Source of the DNA: Oligoflexales bacterium
GTDB lineage: Bacteria > Bdellovibrionota_B > Oligoflexia > Oligoflexales > RGVZ01
Assembly: GCA_947494335.1 (NCBI GenBank)
Contig: CANLUT010000002.1
Coordinates: forward strand, 1 to 64,000
DNA length: 64,000 nucleotides
Direction of reading: 5' to 3'
Part shown: positions 7,994 to 16,994 of the stretch, piece after piece
How the letters are laid out: every line of letters starts with the position of its first letter
How positions within the stretch are numbered: the stretch's first letter is position 1
Translations under genes and position numbers: made by a program
Notes under the pieces: generated by a model
The model's database searches: none
Told to the model about the DNA's origin: nothing
The model's input: only the letters and a program-made list of their open reading frames with translations

Positions 7994-9394
7994 ATGACCC
8001 AAGCCCGTCATTCGACTTCACAACATCAAGCAACTCATCTTGAAAAAGGTCTAGGCCTGAAAGACGCGATCGCCCTAGTGGTCGGCACAATCATTGGCAC
8101 CGGCATTTTCCTGAAAGCGGCCATCATGACTCAAACCGCGGGCAGCATCGCTGCGGTGATGCTAGCTTGGGTTGTCGCTGCAGTTTTGTCGCTGCTGGGA
8201 GCACTTTGCTACGCCGAGCTCGGTTCACGTATGCCAGAGTCGGGTGGTGAGTATGTATTCTTGAAAAAAGGTTGGCACCCAGCGGCAGGTTTTCTTTACG
8301 GCTGGACGAGATTCTGGATTGGCTCACCCTCCGCAATATCAGCCTACGCCGCAGGCTCGGCAGCCTTTGCCGCTGGATTTATGAATGTAGATGCAGTTGG
8401 TGGAAAAACAGTTTTTGCGATCACGCTGGTTTGGATCTTTACCGTCATCAATTGTTTTCGGGTTAACTACGGAGGCAAAGTTCAGGTTGCCTTAACCATA
8501 CTGAAAATTGGTTTGATCGTATCCATTGCTGCGGGCGTTTTCATTTTATCTCCAGCGGGTGACTGGGCTCATTTCACGTCAGGTCCAGACATGACCTTTG
8601 AGAACCTTGTAGCTCCATCATTTGGAGCGGCTGTGCTTGCCGCGCTGTGGGCCTTTGACGGATGGAACAATATGCCAATGGCAGCCGCCGAAATAAGAGA
8701 TGGGCAACGCAATGTGCCAAAGGCCCTCATAACAGGTATTGGAATCGTGACCTTGATGTACGTGATTGCGAATTTGGCATGGTTTTACGGCGTCCACTAT
8801 GACGAAATCATTACAAGCAACAGCACGAAATTTAAAGACGCACTTCCAGTGGCTAGTAAAGCCGTCCTTCCATTTATGGGACAAAGTGGTGTGGCCTTTG
8901 TATCCGCTGCGTTCGTGCTGTCTGCGATCGGAGCTATGAATGGGTCCATTCTAACAAGTGCGCGCGTTCCTTGGGCTATGGCTCGTGACGGATTATTTCC
9001 CAATTGGATGGCTAAATTAAATCCCGCAACTCATGTCCCGGTGAGAGCAATCTTAATTCAAGGTGTTTGTGCAACTCTCCTTGCCGCCTCGGGAACGTTT
9101 GATCAACTGACTGACTACGTGGTGTTCTCGTCATGGATTTGGTACGCGATGGCTGCAGCTTCACTATTTAGACTGCGAAAAATTGACGATAACTTTCAAG
9201 GATACAGAATTAAGTGGTTTCCTCTAGTGCCCATACTTTTTATCGCAAGCTCATTATGGTTAATGCTTCAGGCTATCTATTCAAATCCCGTCGCCTGCGC
9301 CATCGGTGCTGTCATTATCATGGCCGGAATCCCTGTGTACTTGTGGTTATCTAAGAACAAATCAAGACCGCCGACTGTCGATCTGGCAAGCTAA
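7994..9394 (+). CDS. APC-family amino-acid permease
   Basis: 466 residues with about 12 hydrophobic segments. The N-terminal motif VGTIIGTGIF (about 30-39) is the unwound first-helix signature of the amino acid-polyamine-organocation superfamily, and helix 6 carries AFDGWNNM, as in the LAT/SLC7-like branch. It should sit in the inner membrane and take up or exchange amino acids; the substrate cannot be read from sequence. AGGAAGAGG lies about ten bases before the ATG. It is a single gene between the divergent tRNA-Met and a lipoprotein gene. Length and motifs are complete with no sign of decay. Confidence 0.9.
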   Translation: MTQARHSTSQHQATHLEKGLGLKDAIALVVGTIIGTGIFLKAAIMTQTAGSIAAVMLAWVVAAVLSLLGALCYAELGSRMPESGGEYVFLKKGWHPAAGFLYGWTRFWIGSPSAISAYAAGSAAFAAGFMNVDAVGGKTVFAITLVWIFTVINCFRVNYGGKVQVALTILKIGLIVSIAAGVFILSPAGDWAHFTSGPDMTFENLVAPSFGAAVLAALWAFDGWNNMPMAAAEIRDGQRNVPKALITGIGIVTLMYVIANLAWFYGVHYDEIITSNSTKFKDALPVASKAVLPFMGQSGVAFVSAAFVLSAIGAMNGSILTSARVPWAMARDGLFPNWMAKLNPATHVPVRAILIQGVCATLLAASGTFDQLTDYVVFSSWIWYAMAAASLFRLRKIDDNFQGYRIKWFPLVPILFIASSLWLMLQAIYSNPVACAIGAVIIMAGIPVYLWLSKNKSRPPTVDLAS

Positions 9395-9489
9395 TTGGGT
9401 AATCTAAGCATTCAAAATCAGACTTATAATAAGAAATCCTGTAGTTTTCCCATGACACCTCCGATAGATCCTAAAGCGGAGGCCAGACC

Positions 9490-10137
9490 ATGACATCAAT
9501 AAAATATTGTTGGATCATCCTAATCAGTTTGATGTCTTTGACGTCATGCTCAACTCAAGAATTTGCAAGTGACACAGGGCAAACTCGTGATGCCGTTAGA
9601 AAACCACCGCCAACGACGCCCCCTCCTGGCACTCCACCTTTACCCCCCCCTCCGGTTAACCCAGTTTTGAACAATGACGGTGGCGGGAATTCAGCAACGA
9701 TCCCTGGCATTCAAGCAAAAAAAATTGGTGTCTCCTTTGAAGATTCGACCGACAATGACTACAACGATGTCTCTGTCTGCTTTGATGCTCCATTTAAAGT
9801 GGACGCTAGTCGACCGAAACTACCACCAAAAGTAGTCATGGCAGAACCGAAAGGCCAGAGGGTTAAAGTTTATTTAAAAAGTCTGACCGGAAACATTCCC
9901 ACCGTCACCATTCGAATTTTAGACAGCACGGACAAAGTGATCTTTGAGAAGTCTAAAGCTTACACGCGCAAGGCGAATTCAAACACCGAAAATCCTGTTG
10001 GGCCATTCTTTGAAGAGCACTTTCCTTTTGGCTCAAGACTTTATGTTCAATATAACTGGGGCCCTAATCAACTAAACACTGACGGTCCTGGTAAAGTGAA
10101 GGTGGAGAGAGATATCTGCCGAAACACCGGTAGATAA
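9490..10137 (+). CDS. Lipoprotein with Pro-rich linker and DUF4114-like motif
   Basis: 215 residues. The signal sequence ends in the lipobox LTSC (Cys 20). A proline-rich linker (about 38-57, PPPTTPPPG and repeats) follows, then a beta-rich domain. Residues near 84-96 read FEDSTDNDYNDVSV, like the FED..D.DYNDV motif of DUF4114-type extracellular domains, which probably bind calcium through the acidic residues. GGAGG before the ATG supports the start. It is likely anchored in the outer membrane with the domain held away by the linker. The gene is convergent with carB. Function unknown; the DUF4114 link rests on one motif. Confidence 0.65.
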   Translation: MTSIKYCWIILISLMSLTSCSTQEFASDTGQTRDAVRKPPPTTPPPGTPPLPPPPVNPVLNNDGGGNSATIPGIQAKKIGVSFEDSTDNDYNDVSVCFDAPFKVDASRPKLPPKVVMAEPKGQRVKVYLKSLTGNIPTVTIRILDSTDKVIFEKSKAYTRKANSNTENPVGPFFEEHFPFGSRLYVQYNWGPNQLNTDGPGKVKVERDICRNTGR

Positions 10138-10160
10138 TCAAACGTTTAATTAACCTTTAG

Positions 10161-13100
10161 TTATCGGTAATCCGGCAAAGCTTTCGGCTGATGCTTTTCA
10201 GAAAACCCTGGATTAAATGTGATTGCCTGCGCGTAAGCAATCATCTTCTCCATATTTGTTAGCACAGGGCAACCAAACCTGGTTGCCGCCTGACGCATCA
10301 TCGCTCCACGGGTTAATTCATCACGCTGTAAATTTTTAGGAATATTCAAGACAAGATCGACCGTTTTGGAACGGATCAATTCAATCGGATCAATCCCGTT
10401 TGATTCTCCAGGCCACGCAACGGCTTGGGCATTCACACCATGATCAGTCAGAAACTTTGCGGTCCCTTCCGTTCCATAAAGGGTCAGCCCAGATTCTGAG
10501 AGCTTCTTGGCCCAAGGCAAAAATTTCAATTTTTCAGACTCAGGACCAGCACTAATCAAAATACCTTTCTTGGGTCTGTAAATCTTTGAGGCTTCCATAG
10601 CCAACATATAGGCCGATTCAAAATCCTCCGCAATACAACCAACCTCACCTGTAGACGCCATCTCTACGCCGAGTAATGGATCGACATCGCCAAGTCTTGT
10701 AAAACTAAATAAGGCAGCCTTGACCCCTACGTGAGGAAGATCATCCTCACTTAGCCTTGCCAGGCGAGGAGTCTTGCCAATCATCACACTTGTTGCCGCG
10801 TCTGCGAGGTTTAAACCAACAACTTTTGAAACAAAAGGAAATGATCTCGCTGCACGCGCGTTGCATTCAATAACCTGGATATGGTTAGAGCGTGCAAGAA
10901 ATTGAATATTGAATGGGCCGTTAAGCCTAAGACCCTTTGCTATGGCATGCCCGGCAGATCGAATACGGCGCACAGTCTCCACGTAAAGCTTTTGGGCTGG
11001 CACTACCATCGTCGCATCACCAGAGTGGACACCCGCGTTCTCGATGTGTTCACTTACGATGGCCGTCAATATTTCACCATTTTGAGCGACACCATCCAAT
11101 TCAATCTCCCTAGCCCCCATCAAAAACTCACTTACGACCACCGGATAGTCTGGGCTGGCAGATTCCGCCATGGATAAGTAACGATCCAGAGATGAACGAT
11201 CATAAGCAACGTTCATAGCTGCTCCGCTCAAAACGTAGGAGGGACGAATAAGAACTGGGAAGTCGACTTTGGATACAAATTCGTCAATTTCAACTTTTGA
11301 CGTGGCTGCAATCCAACGCGGTTGATCAATCCCAAGTCGATCTAATAGAGCTGAGAACTTACTACGATCTTCTGCGGTGTCAATCGTCTCCGCTTCGTGA
11401 CCAAGAAGGGAGATCCCTGCTTTAGCCAGCGGCAGCGCCAAGCGATTGGGAAGCTGGCCTCCCATACTGGCAATGACGCCGTCAATCTTCTCAAACTCAC
11501 AGATATCGAGCACACGCTCCAAGGACATTTCATCGAAATACAGGCTGTCAGAGCTGTTGTAGTCCGTAGAAACTGTCTCAGGATTGCAGTTTAGAATGAC
11601 GCTGCGCCAGGATTCTTCCTGCAGCTTGCGACTACAAGAGACACCGCACCAGTCAAACTCAACCGATGTTCCGATGCGGTAGCTTCCGCTTCCGAGAACC
11701 AAGGCGGAACGCTTGTGCTGAAGCAGCGAACCAAGCCCAGGATCCGATGTGGCGCCGTGATATGTCATATAGAGATAATTACTTTTAGCAGGATATTCTG
11801 CGGCCGTTGTGTCGATCTTTTTTACGACAGGCGTGACTTGATGAGATTTTCGACTCGCGCGGATTCGAAACGATTCAGTGATGACGCTAGACTGATTAAT
11901 TGGACGATTCTTACTCTCAAGAAGATAGCAAGCCATCTGAGCGTCCGAAAATCCAAGTTGTTTCCATGACCGCCACTCAGATGCTGTAACTTGGGATAAG
12001 TCTTTCGAAGCAAAAGATTCTTTAATTTGTCTTTCGCCGCGGATAACGTCCTGAAGTTTCGCTAAAAACCACTTGTCAATACTGGTGAGCGCATGGATTC
12101 GTTCCAGCTCCCATCCCTGACGCAGTGCCGCGATAACAGCATAAAAGCGCATATCGGTCGGCTCTGACAATGTAGCTTCCAGATCAAGTTCCGCTCGTTC
12201 AGACCGCTCAAATGCGGCCAACCCGCTGTCATTTTCGGTCACCATGCGTACTGCTTTCTGAATTGCTTCAGGAAAGCTACGACCAATCGACATAATCTCG
12301 CCCACGGATTTCATGGTAGACCCAAGCCGGCGGGATGCGCCCTTAAATTTTCCAAGATCCCAGCGCGGAACTTTGATGGTCACATAATCAAGTGCTGGCT
12401 CAAAGTAAGCACAGGTCACCTCTGTGACGGGATTTTTGATCTCAAGGAGATCAAATCCCTGGACGACTTTGGCAGCAATGTAAGCGATGGGATAACCGGA
12501 GGCTTTACTTGCCAGGGCCGAGGATCTGGAGAGCCTTGCGTTGACTTCGATGACCACAAATTCAAGGTTATTGGGATTTAGCGCATATTGGACGTTACAC
12601 TCACCCACGACACCACAACTGTCTATGATCTTAATCGCTGCGTTACGCAGCATCTGGTACTCGTCGTCAGACAATGACTGACTCGGGCAAACGACGATAC
12701 TGTCTCCTGTGTGAATTCCAAGAGGATCAAAATTTTCCATATTACAAATGGTGATGGTGTTGCCCTGGCTGTCGCGCATGACCTCGTATTCCACTTCCTT
12801 CCAGCCGCGCAGTGACTTCTCAACAAGGACTTGAGGAGAACTAGCCAGGGCCGATCGAACCAGCGCAGAAAGCTCTGTCTGATTAGAGGCAAAACCACTT
12901 CCCAGACCGCCGCAGGCGTAGGCTGCTCGTACAATCACCGGATAACCGATTTTCTGCGCTGCCGTAACGGATTCCTCTTCAGTATTACAGGCAAAGCTAT
13001 CCGGTATCGGCATCCCAATTGATTTCATTTTCTGAGCAAATAAGTCGCGATCTTCGGTCATCTTCAGTGTTGCCACGGGAGTACCCAAGTTCATGACACT

Positions 13101-13451
13101 GTATCGACTGAGTGCGCCGCGCTCCTCAAGTGCGATCAAGCAATTGAGTGCTGTTTGTCCGCCAAAACCTGCGACAATGGCATCCGGACACTCAACGTTA
13201 AAAACTTTTTCAACCCACTCTGGTTCAACCGGGTACAGGTAAATTTTGACACCAGGCTGAGGGTTTGTTTGGACGGTCGCAATATTTGGATTGATGACAA
13301 TGACTTCATGACCACACTCAAGGAGACTTTTCACCGCTTGAGTGCCAGAGTAGTCAAACTCACCGGCCTGACCAATGGTAAGACCTCCAGAACCAAGAAG
13401 AACAATCTTTGCCTTCCGACCTAGATTTGCAAGCTGTGGTAGTAATGGCAT
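10161..13451 (-). CDS. carB: Carbamoyl-phosphate synthase large subunit, eukaryote-like
   Basis: 1096 residues, usual CarB length. Two ATP-grasp halves (about 1-560 and 590-940) make carboxyphosphate and then carbamoyl phosphate, and a C-terminal MGS-like allosteric domain follows. Substrate-channel and nucleotide motifs are intact. The wording is unusual: GSGGLTIGQAGEFDYSGTQ, NPNIATVQT, YRIGTSVEFDWC, MGGQLPN and SYVLSGAAMNVAY match the CAD/CPS I type of animals and fungi far better than E. coli CarB (GAGPIVIGQACEFDYSG). It starts three bases after the carA stop, with its AGGAG inside the carA end. The C-terminal half of the protein shows no truncation. The product feeds pyrimidine and arginine synthesis. 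Confidence 0.95.
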   Translation of the reverse strand: MPLLPQLANLGRKAKIVLLGSGGLTIGQAGEFDYSGTQAVKSLLECGHEVIVINPNIATVQTNPQPGVKIYLYPVEPEWVEKVFNVECPDAIVAGFGGQTALNCLIALEERGALSRYSVMNLGTPVATLKMTEDRDLFAQKMKSIGMPIPDSFACNTEEESVTAAQKIGYPVIVRAAYACGGLGSGFASNQTELSALVRSALASSPQVLVEKSLRGWKEVEYEVMRDSQGNTITICNMENFDPLGIHTGDSIVVCPSQSLSDDEYQMLRNAAIKIIDSCGVVGECNVQYALNPNNLEFVVIEVNARLSRSSALASKASGYPIAYIAAKVVQGFDLLEIKNPVTEVTCAYFEPALDYVTIKVPRWDLGKFKGASRRLGSTMKSVGEIMSIGRSFPEAIQKAVRMVTENDSGLAAFERSERAELDLEATLSEPTDMRFYAVIAALRQGWELERIHALTSIDKWFLAKLQDVIRGERQIKESFASKDLSQVTASEWRSWKQLGFSDAQMACYLLESKNRPINQSSVITESFRIRASRKSHQVTPVVKKIDTTAAEYPAKSNYLYMTYHGATSDPGLGSLLQHKRSALVLGSGSYRIGTSVEFDWCGVSCSRKLQEESWRSVILNCNPETVSTDYNSSDSLYFDEMSLERVLDICEFEKIDGVIASMGGQLPNRLALPLAKAGISLLGHEAETIDTAEDRSKFSALLDRLGIDQPRWIAATSKVEIDEFVSKVDFPVLIRPSYVLSGAAMNVAYDRSSLDRYLSMAESASPDYPVVVSEFLMGAREIELDGVAQNGEILTAIVSEHIENAGVHSGDATMVVPAQKLYVETVRRIRSAGHAIAKGLRLNGPFNIQFLARSNHIQVIECNARAARSFPFVSKVVGLNLADAATSVMIGKTPRLARLSEDDLPHVGVKAALFSFTRLGDVDPLLGVEMASTGEVGCIAEDFESAYMLAMEASKIYRPKKGILISAGPESEKLKFLPWAKKLSESGLTLYGTEGTAKFLTDHGVNAQAVAWPGESNGIDPIELIRSKTVDLVLNIPKNLQRDELTRGAMMRQAATRFGCPVLTNMEKMIAYAQAITFNPGFSEKHQPKALPDYR

Positions 13452-13454
13452 CGG

Positions 13455-14570
13455 TCATAGCTCCTTTACAAATTGTTCAATGATCCAACCCGTATCACGC
13501 GGCCCGCCGGCAGCCTCTGGATGGAACTGAACGCTCTTAAATGGACGCGACTTGTGTCGAATACCTTCAATGGTTTGATCGTTAGCGTTAACAAACCAAG
13601 GCTCCCAGTCAGATGGTAAAGACTGCAGATCAACCATGTAGCCGTGATTTTGACTCGTGATATAACCTTTACGAGTTCCTACAAGTTGGACTGGCTGGTT
13701 GTGAGAACGGTGTCCGTAGGACATTCGTGAGGTAGTCGCTCCAGCCGCAAGGGCAAGCAACTGATGCCCGAGACAGATCCCCAATATGGGGCGATCGCTC
13801 GTTAAAAGATTGCCAATTCTATTTTTCAAGTCACCTGTTTTAAGAGGGTCTCCTGGTCCATTTGACAAAAGCCAACCTGAGCAATCAACTTTGCTCAAAT
13901 CGGAATCCCATGGCAGGACCTCCACTTCAACATGGCTTTGAACCAGCTGACGTAAGATATTCCACTTTACACCAGTATCGACAACTGCAACGCGCCTTTT
14001 GCCGTGACCGAGACGGTAAGGCTCCTTGCAAGACACGGCTCTAACCACTTCATGGGCACCAGGGTCAAAAAAAACCGCCGGAGAAACCGACGGAAATATT
14101 GAATCAAAATCACGGGTCCCTTGAGGAGACTCGGGAACAACAATCCCGGAAATACCTTTTTCCTCACGAATGATATGCACAAGATGGCGAGGATCAATGC
14201 CTGTAATACCAGGTACGTTTTGCTCTTTTAGCCATTGATCAAGTGTTTGACGACTCGACCAGTGAAACGCTTCCGCGCTATCGACTGCCACAATGACCGC
14301 TGATGCATGGACCCGATCACTTTCAAATCCCGTTGAAGTCTCAATTGTCATGTTCTCGGGTAGCTTTGGAATTCCATAATTACCAATCAATGGATACGTA
14401 AACAGGAGGATCTGCCCAAAGTAGGATGGGTCTGTCAGAGCTTCACTGTAGCCGACCATCCCTGTTGTAAAAACAAGCTCTCCAGATGCCGTTAAAGGCG
14501 CACCAATGAGCTCACCCGAAAACTCCATTCCATTTGAGAGTTTCAGGGTACACTTTGACCTTGACGTCAT
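13455..14570 (-). CDS. carA: Carbamoyl-phosphate synthase small subunit (glutaminase)
   Basis: 371 residues. The N-terminal CarA-specific domain is followed by a class I glutamine amidotransferase domain: nucleophile Cys266 in GICLGHQ, and His/Glu in FHPEAAGGP near the end. It releases ammonia from glutamine for CarB. I chose the ATG before TSRSKCTLKL because AGGAG lies six bases ahead; the frame stays open 25 codons further upstream but without a ribosome site. It is the first gene of a two-gene carAB unit, divergent from a thiolase gene. A 10-bp hairpin lies in its leader, a possible control site. Confidence 0.95.
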   Translation of the reverse strand: MTSRSKCTLKLSNGMEFSGELIGAPLTASGELVFTTGMVGYSEALTDPSYFGQILLFTYPLIGNYGIPKLPENMTIETSTGFESDRVHASAVIVAVDSAEAFHWSSRQTLDQWLKEQNVPGITGIDPRHLVHIIREEKGISGIVVPESPQGTRDFDSIFPSVSPAVFFDPGAHEVVRAVSCKEPYRLGHGKRRVAVVDTGVKWNILRQLVQSHVEVEVLPWDSDLSKVDCSGWLLSNGPGDPLKTGDLKNRIGNLLTSDRPILGICLGHQLLALAAGATTSRMSYGHRSHNQPVQLVGTRKGYITSQNHGYMVDLQSLPSDWEPWFVNANDQTIEGIRHKSRPFKSVQFHPEAAGGPRDTGWIIEQFVKEL

Positions 14571-14613
14571 GAGATTCTCCTCGGCGTGGGTCATACAAAC
14601 ACAATTTTCACTA

Positions 14614-14638
14614 GGGAACGCCACTTTTTGGCGTCCCC
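14614..14638 (-). promoter_or_regulatory. Hairpin in the carAB leader
   Basis: Read toward carA, GGGGACGCCA, loop AAAAG, TGGCGTTCCC form a 10-bp stem with one G-T pair. No T run follows, so it is not a simple terminator. A second, looser pair CATAGCC/GGCTATG flanks it upstream. It could be part of pyrimidine- or arginine-dependent control, or a protein binding site; the sequence does not say which. Confidence 0.4.
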
Positions 14639-14710
14639 GAAGCATAGCCTAGACATACGCCCTCTGGCTATGTTTAATTTACGCCGAAACATCTAAGTAG
14701 GAGCTCATTC

Positions 14711-15892
14711 ATGTCATCCAACCCAACTGTTATTGTCTACGCCGGCCGTACCGCCATTGGAAAGCTAAGTGGCGCTTTTTCCCAAACTCCGGCGCCACAA
14801 CTAGGCGCAACCCTTGTTAAAGATTGCATTAAGAAAACAGGTATCAAGGCTGAGAAAATTGATGAAATCATCATGGGCGAAGTGCTCACAGCCGGTGTTG
14901 GTCAAGCTCCAGCCCGTCAAACAGCCATCTACGGCGGCCTGCCAAAGTCTGTTGCTGCTACAACAATAAACCGCGTTTGTGGCTCTGGCCTAAAGTCGGT
15001 CATGCTTGCCGATCAAGCGATTCGCTCAGGTGACGCAAAAGTCATTTTGGCAGGCGGTCAGGAAAACATGACCTTAGCCCCTCACATGCTACCCAACTCT
15101 CGAAGCGGTTTTAAATTTGGCAATGTAGAGCTTAAAGACCACATGCAATTTGACGGACTTTGGGACCCTTACGGTAACGTTGCCATGGGTAACTGCGGCG
15201 AAGAGTGCGCCAAAAAATATGCTTTCACGCGTGAAGCTCAAGACGAGTTCGCTATGGACAGCTACAAAAAAGCACGCGCTGCCATCGAAGGCAAAGTCTT
15301 TGAGAAAGAGATCGTTCCAGTTGAACTAACATCGAAGAAGGGGACCACGCTTGTTACACAAGACGAGGAGCCGTTCTCCGTTGATCTAGCGAAACTAAAA
15401 GACCTTAGGCCTGCTTTTGACAAGAACGGTACAGTTACCGCAGGTAACGCGAGCTCAATCAACGATGGCGCAGCACTTTTAATGCTAACTGACCTTGAAA
15501 CAGCCAAAAAGGAAGGACTTAAGCCGATCGCTAAAATCGTGGCCCAAGCCTCACATGCCCAAGAGCCCACTTGGTTTACGACAGCACCAGTGACCTGTAT
15601 CGAAAAAGTTTTGAAAAAAGCAGGCATGACTACGAACGATATTGATCTCTACGAAATCAATGAAGCCTTTGCAGTTGTCACAATGGCGGCGATTCATGAT
15701 TTAAAACTTCCAAACGACCGGGTCAACGTATACGGCGGAGCGGTAGCCCTCGGTCATCCGATTGGTGCCAGTGGAGCCCGTGTACTCGTAACATTGTTGA
15801 CGGCACTGCGCGAAAAGAACAAAAAGAAGGGACTTGCCACACTTTGTATTGGTGGCGGCGAGGCCAGTGCCGTCATCGTGGAGATGATGTAA
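14711..15892 (+). CDS. Acetyl-CoA C-acetyltransferase (thiolase)
   Basis: 393 residues, standard length for a biosynthetic or degradative thiolase. Nucleophile C90 (NRVCGSG), H349 (GHPIGASGAR) and C379 (CIGGGEAS) are all present. It condenses two acetyl-CoA to acetoacetyl-CoA or runs the reverse reaction, in the cytoplasm. TAGGAG nine bases before the ATG fixes the start. It is a single-gene unit closed by a strong terminator, divergent from carA. No other beta-oxidation or PHB gene lies nearby, so the direction in vivo is open. Acetyl-CoA specificity is inferred from overall similarity to AtoB/PhaA-type enzymes. Confidence 0.93.
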   Translation: MSSNPTVIVYAGRTAIGKLSGAFSQTPAPQLGATLVKDCIKKTGIKAEKIDEIIMGEVLTAGVGQAPARQTAIYGGLPKSVAATTINRVCGSGLKSVMLADQAIRSGDAKVILAGGQENMTLAPHMLPNSRSGFKFGNVELKDHMQFDGLWDPYGNVAMGNCGEECAKKYAFTREAQDEFAMDSYKKARAAIEGKVFEKEIVPVELTSKKGTTLVTQDEEPFSVDLAKLKDLRPAFDKNGTVTAGNASSINDGAALLMLTDLETAKKEGLKPIAKIVAQASHAQEPTWFTTAPVTCIEKVLKKAGMTTNDIDLYEINEAFAVVTMAAIHDLKLPNDRVNVYGGAVALGHPIGASGARVLVTLLTALREKNKKKGLATLCIGGGEASAVIVEMM

Positions 15893-15964
15893 GAACCGGG
15901 AAAGTACTTACGTAAGTTTTCCGATTTTTCTATTGGTTAGTTCTTAATTGATGGGTTAAATTTC

Positions 15965-16007
15965 CCAGCCACAGGCCTCTTCAAAACGTCTGTGGCTGGA
16001 TTTTTTT
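15965..16007 (+). terminator. Rho-independent terminator after the thiolase gene
   Basis: A perfect 10-bp stem, CCAGCCACAG with CTGTGGCTGG (15965-15999), is followed by A and seven T (16001-16007). A small palindrome, ACTTACGTAAGT, lies between the stop codon and this hairpin. Confidence 0.92.
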
Positions 16008-16031
16008 ACACACATGAAGGGAACAATACTT

Positions 16032-16715
16032 ATGGAAACATTCATCAAGCAAAGAATCGTCTTAATAGATGACCACGAAATCGTAAGGCTCGGTCTTTCT
16101 CACGTCATTAACGCCGAAAAGGACCTCGAAGTCATTGCCCAAAGCGGTGATGCACAAAGTGGGCTTCACGAAATTCTCAGCCACAAACCAGACATCGCAG
16201 TTGTCGATATCAACATGCCAGGCATGAATGTTTTTGACATGGTGCGCACTGCCCTTGTTCAAATGCCACAACTCAAGGTTATCTTTCTCACGGCGTACAG
16301 CACGGATTCAAACGTAGAAAAAGCACTAAGTGCAGGAGCATCTGGATTTGTGACGAAAAGCGAATCACTTGGCAACATCGTCATCGCGATACGCGAAGTG
16401 CTCGCCGGTCACACCCCGTATCTAAGCAGTGATGTAAAACAAAGAATGGTACTTCTTGGGCGCATATCTAAAGACGCCACAACTGAAGCGATTGCAAAGA
16501 GCATGTCTTCTAAAAAGAATCTTCTATCGCCAAGAGAGGTTGAAGTCCTATCATGCGTGGCCCGTGGACAGTCGGCAAAACAAATTGCAGGCACACTTCA
16601 CATAAGCGCAAAGACGGTGGAACGACACAAGTCTAATATCATGTCAAAGCTCAGCCTACACACCCAGGTTGATCTGACCAGATATGCTATCCGCGAAGGA
16701 ATCATCTCTGCATGA
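16032..16715 (+). CDS. NarL/FixJ-type response regulator (LuxR HTH)
   Basis: 227 residues. An N-terminal receiver has acidic pair D13/D14, phospho-acceptor D59 (VVDINMPGMN), T in FLTAY and K in VTKSE. A C-terminal LuxR-type helix-turn-helix starts near 160 (LSPREVEVL ... KTVERHKSNIMSKL). It should bind DNA as a phosphorylated dimer. I prefer this ATG because AAGGGA lies about ten bases upstream; another in-frame ATG six codons earlier sits just after the terminator T run with no ribosome site. No histidine kinase is adjacent. Its stop overlaps the start of the next gene (ATGA), so the two are translationally coupled. Confidence 0.92.
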   Translation: METFIKQRIVLIDDHEIVRLGLSHVINAEKDLEVIAQSGDAQSGLHEILSHKPDIAVVDINMPGMNVFDMVRTALVQMPQLKVIFLTAYSTDSNVEKALSAGASGFVTKSESLGNIVIAIREVLAGHTPYLSSDVKQRMVLLGRISKDATTEAIAKSMSSKKNLLSPREVEVLSCVARGQSAKQIAGTLHISAKTVERHKSNIMSKLSLHTQVDLTRYAIREGIISA

Positions 16716-16960
16716 CAATCAAGAGAACCAATGAAGAAGCTCGTTCTTCCCTGCGTCAAAGCAAGGAAGATAAAACCTCTTCTGCAGTTCCGACCACAAC
16801 CCCAGAGCCGGACGACTACTATGTTGATCCGGCTTCGGGTCTTCTAGTTTTTACTGCTAAATATCACATGAAACGAGGATACTGCTGTAAAAGTGGATGT
16901 CGCCATTGCCCTTATGATGACATCAAATCAGAGGACAAGCTTCCTTCATCGATTTGCTAA
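16712..16960 (+). CDS. DUF5522 family small Cys protein
   Basis: 82 residues. The second half carries the family signature YYVDPASGLLVFT followed by KRGYCCKSGCRHCPYD, with four closely spaced Cys that could bind a metal. No signal peptide, so cytoplasmic. It overlaps the LuxR-type regulator by four bases. DUF5522 proteins are widespread and of unknown function. The first 30 residues are polar and variable, as is usual. Coupling to a response regulator is the only clue to context here and may be local to this lineage. Confidence 0.85.
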   Translation: MTIKRTNEEARSSLRQSKEDKTSSAVPTTTPEPDDYYVDPASGLLVFTAKYHMKRGYCCKSGCRHCPYDDIKSEDKLPSSIC

Positions 16961-16994
16961 AAATCAATCTGACAAATCTTTGATCTCGAATTCA

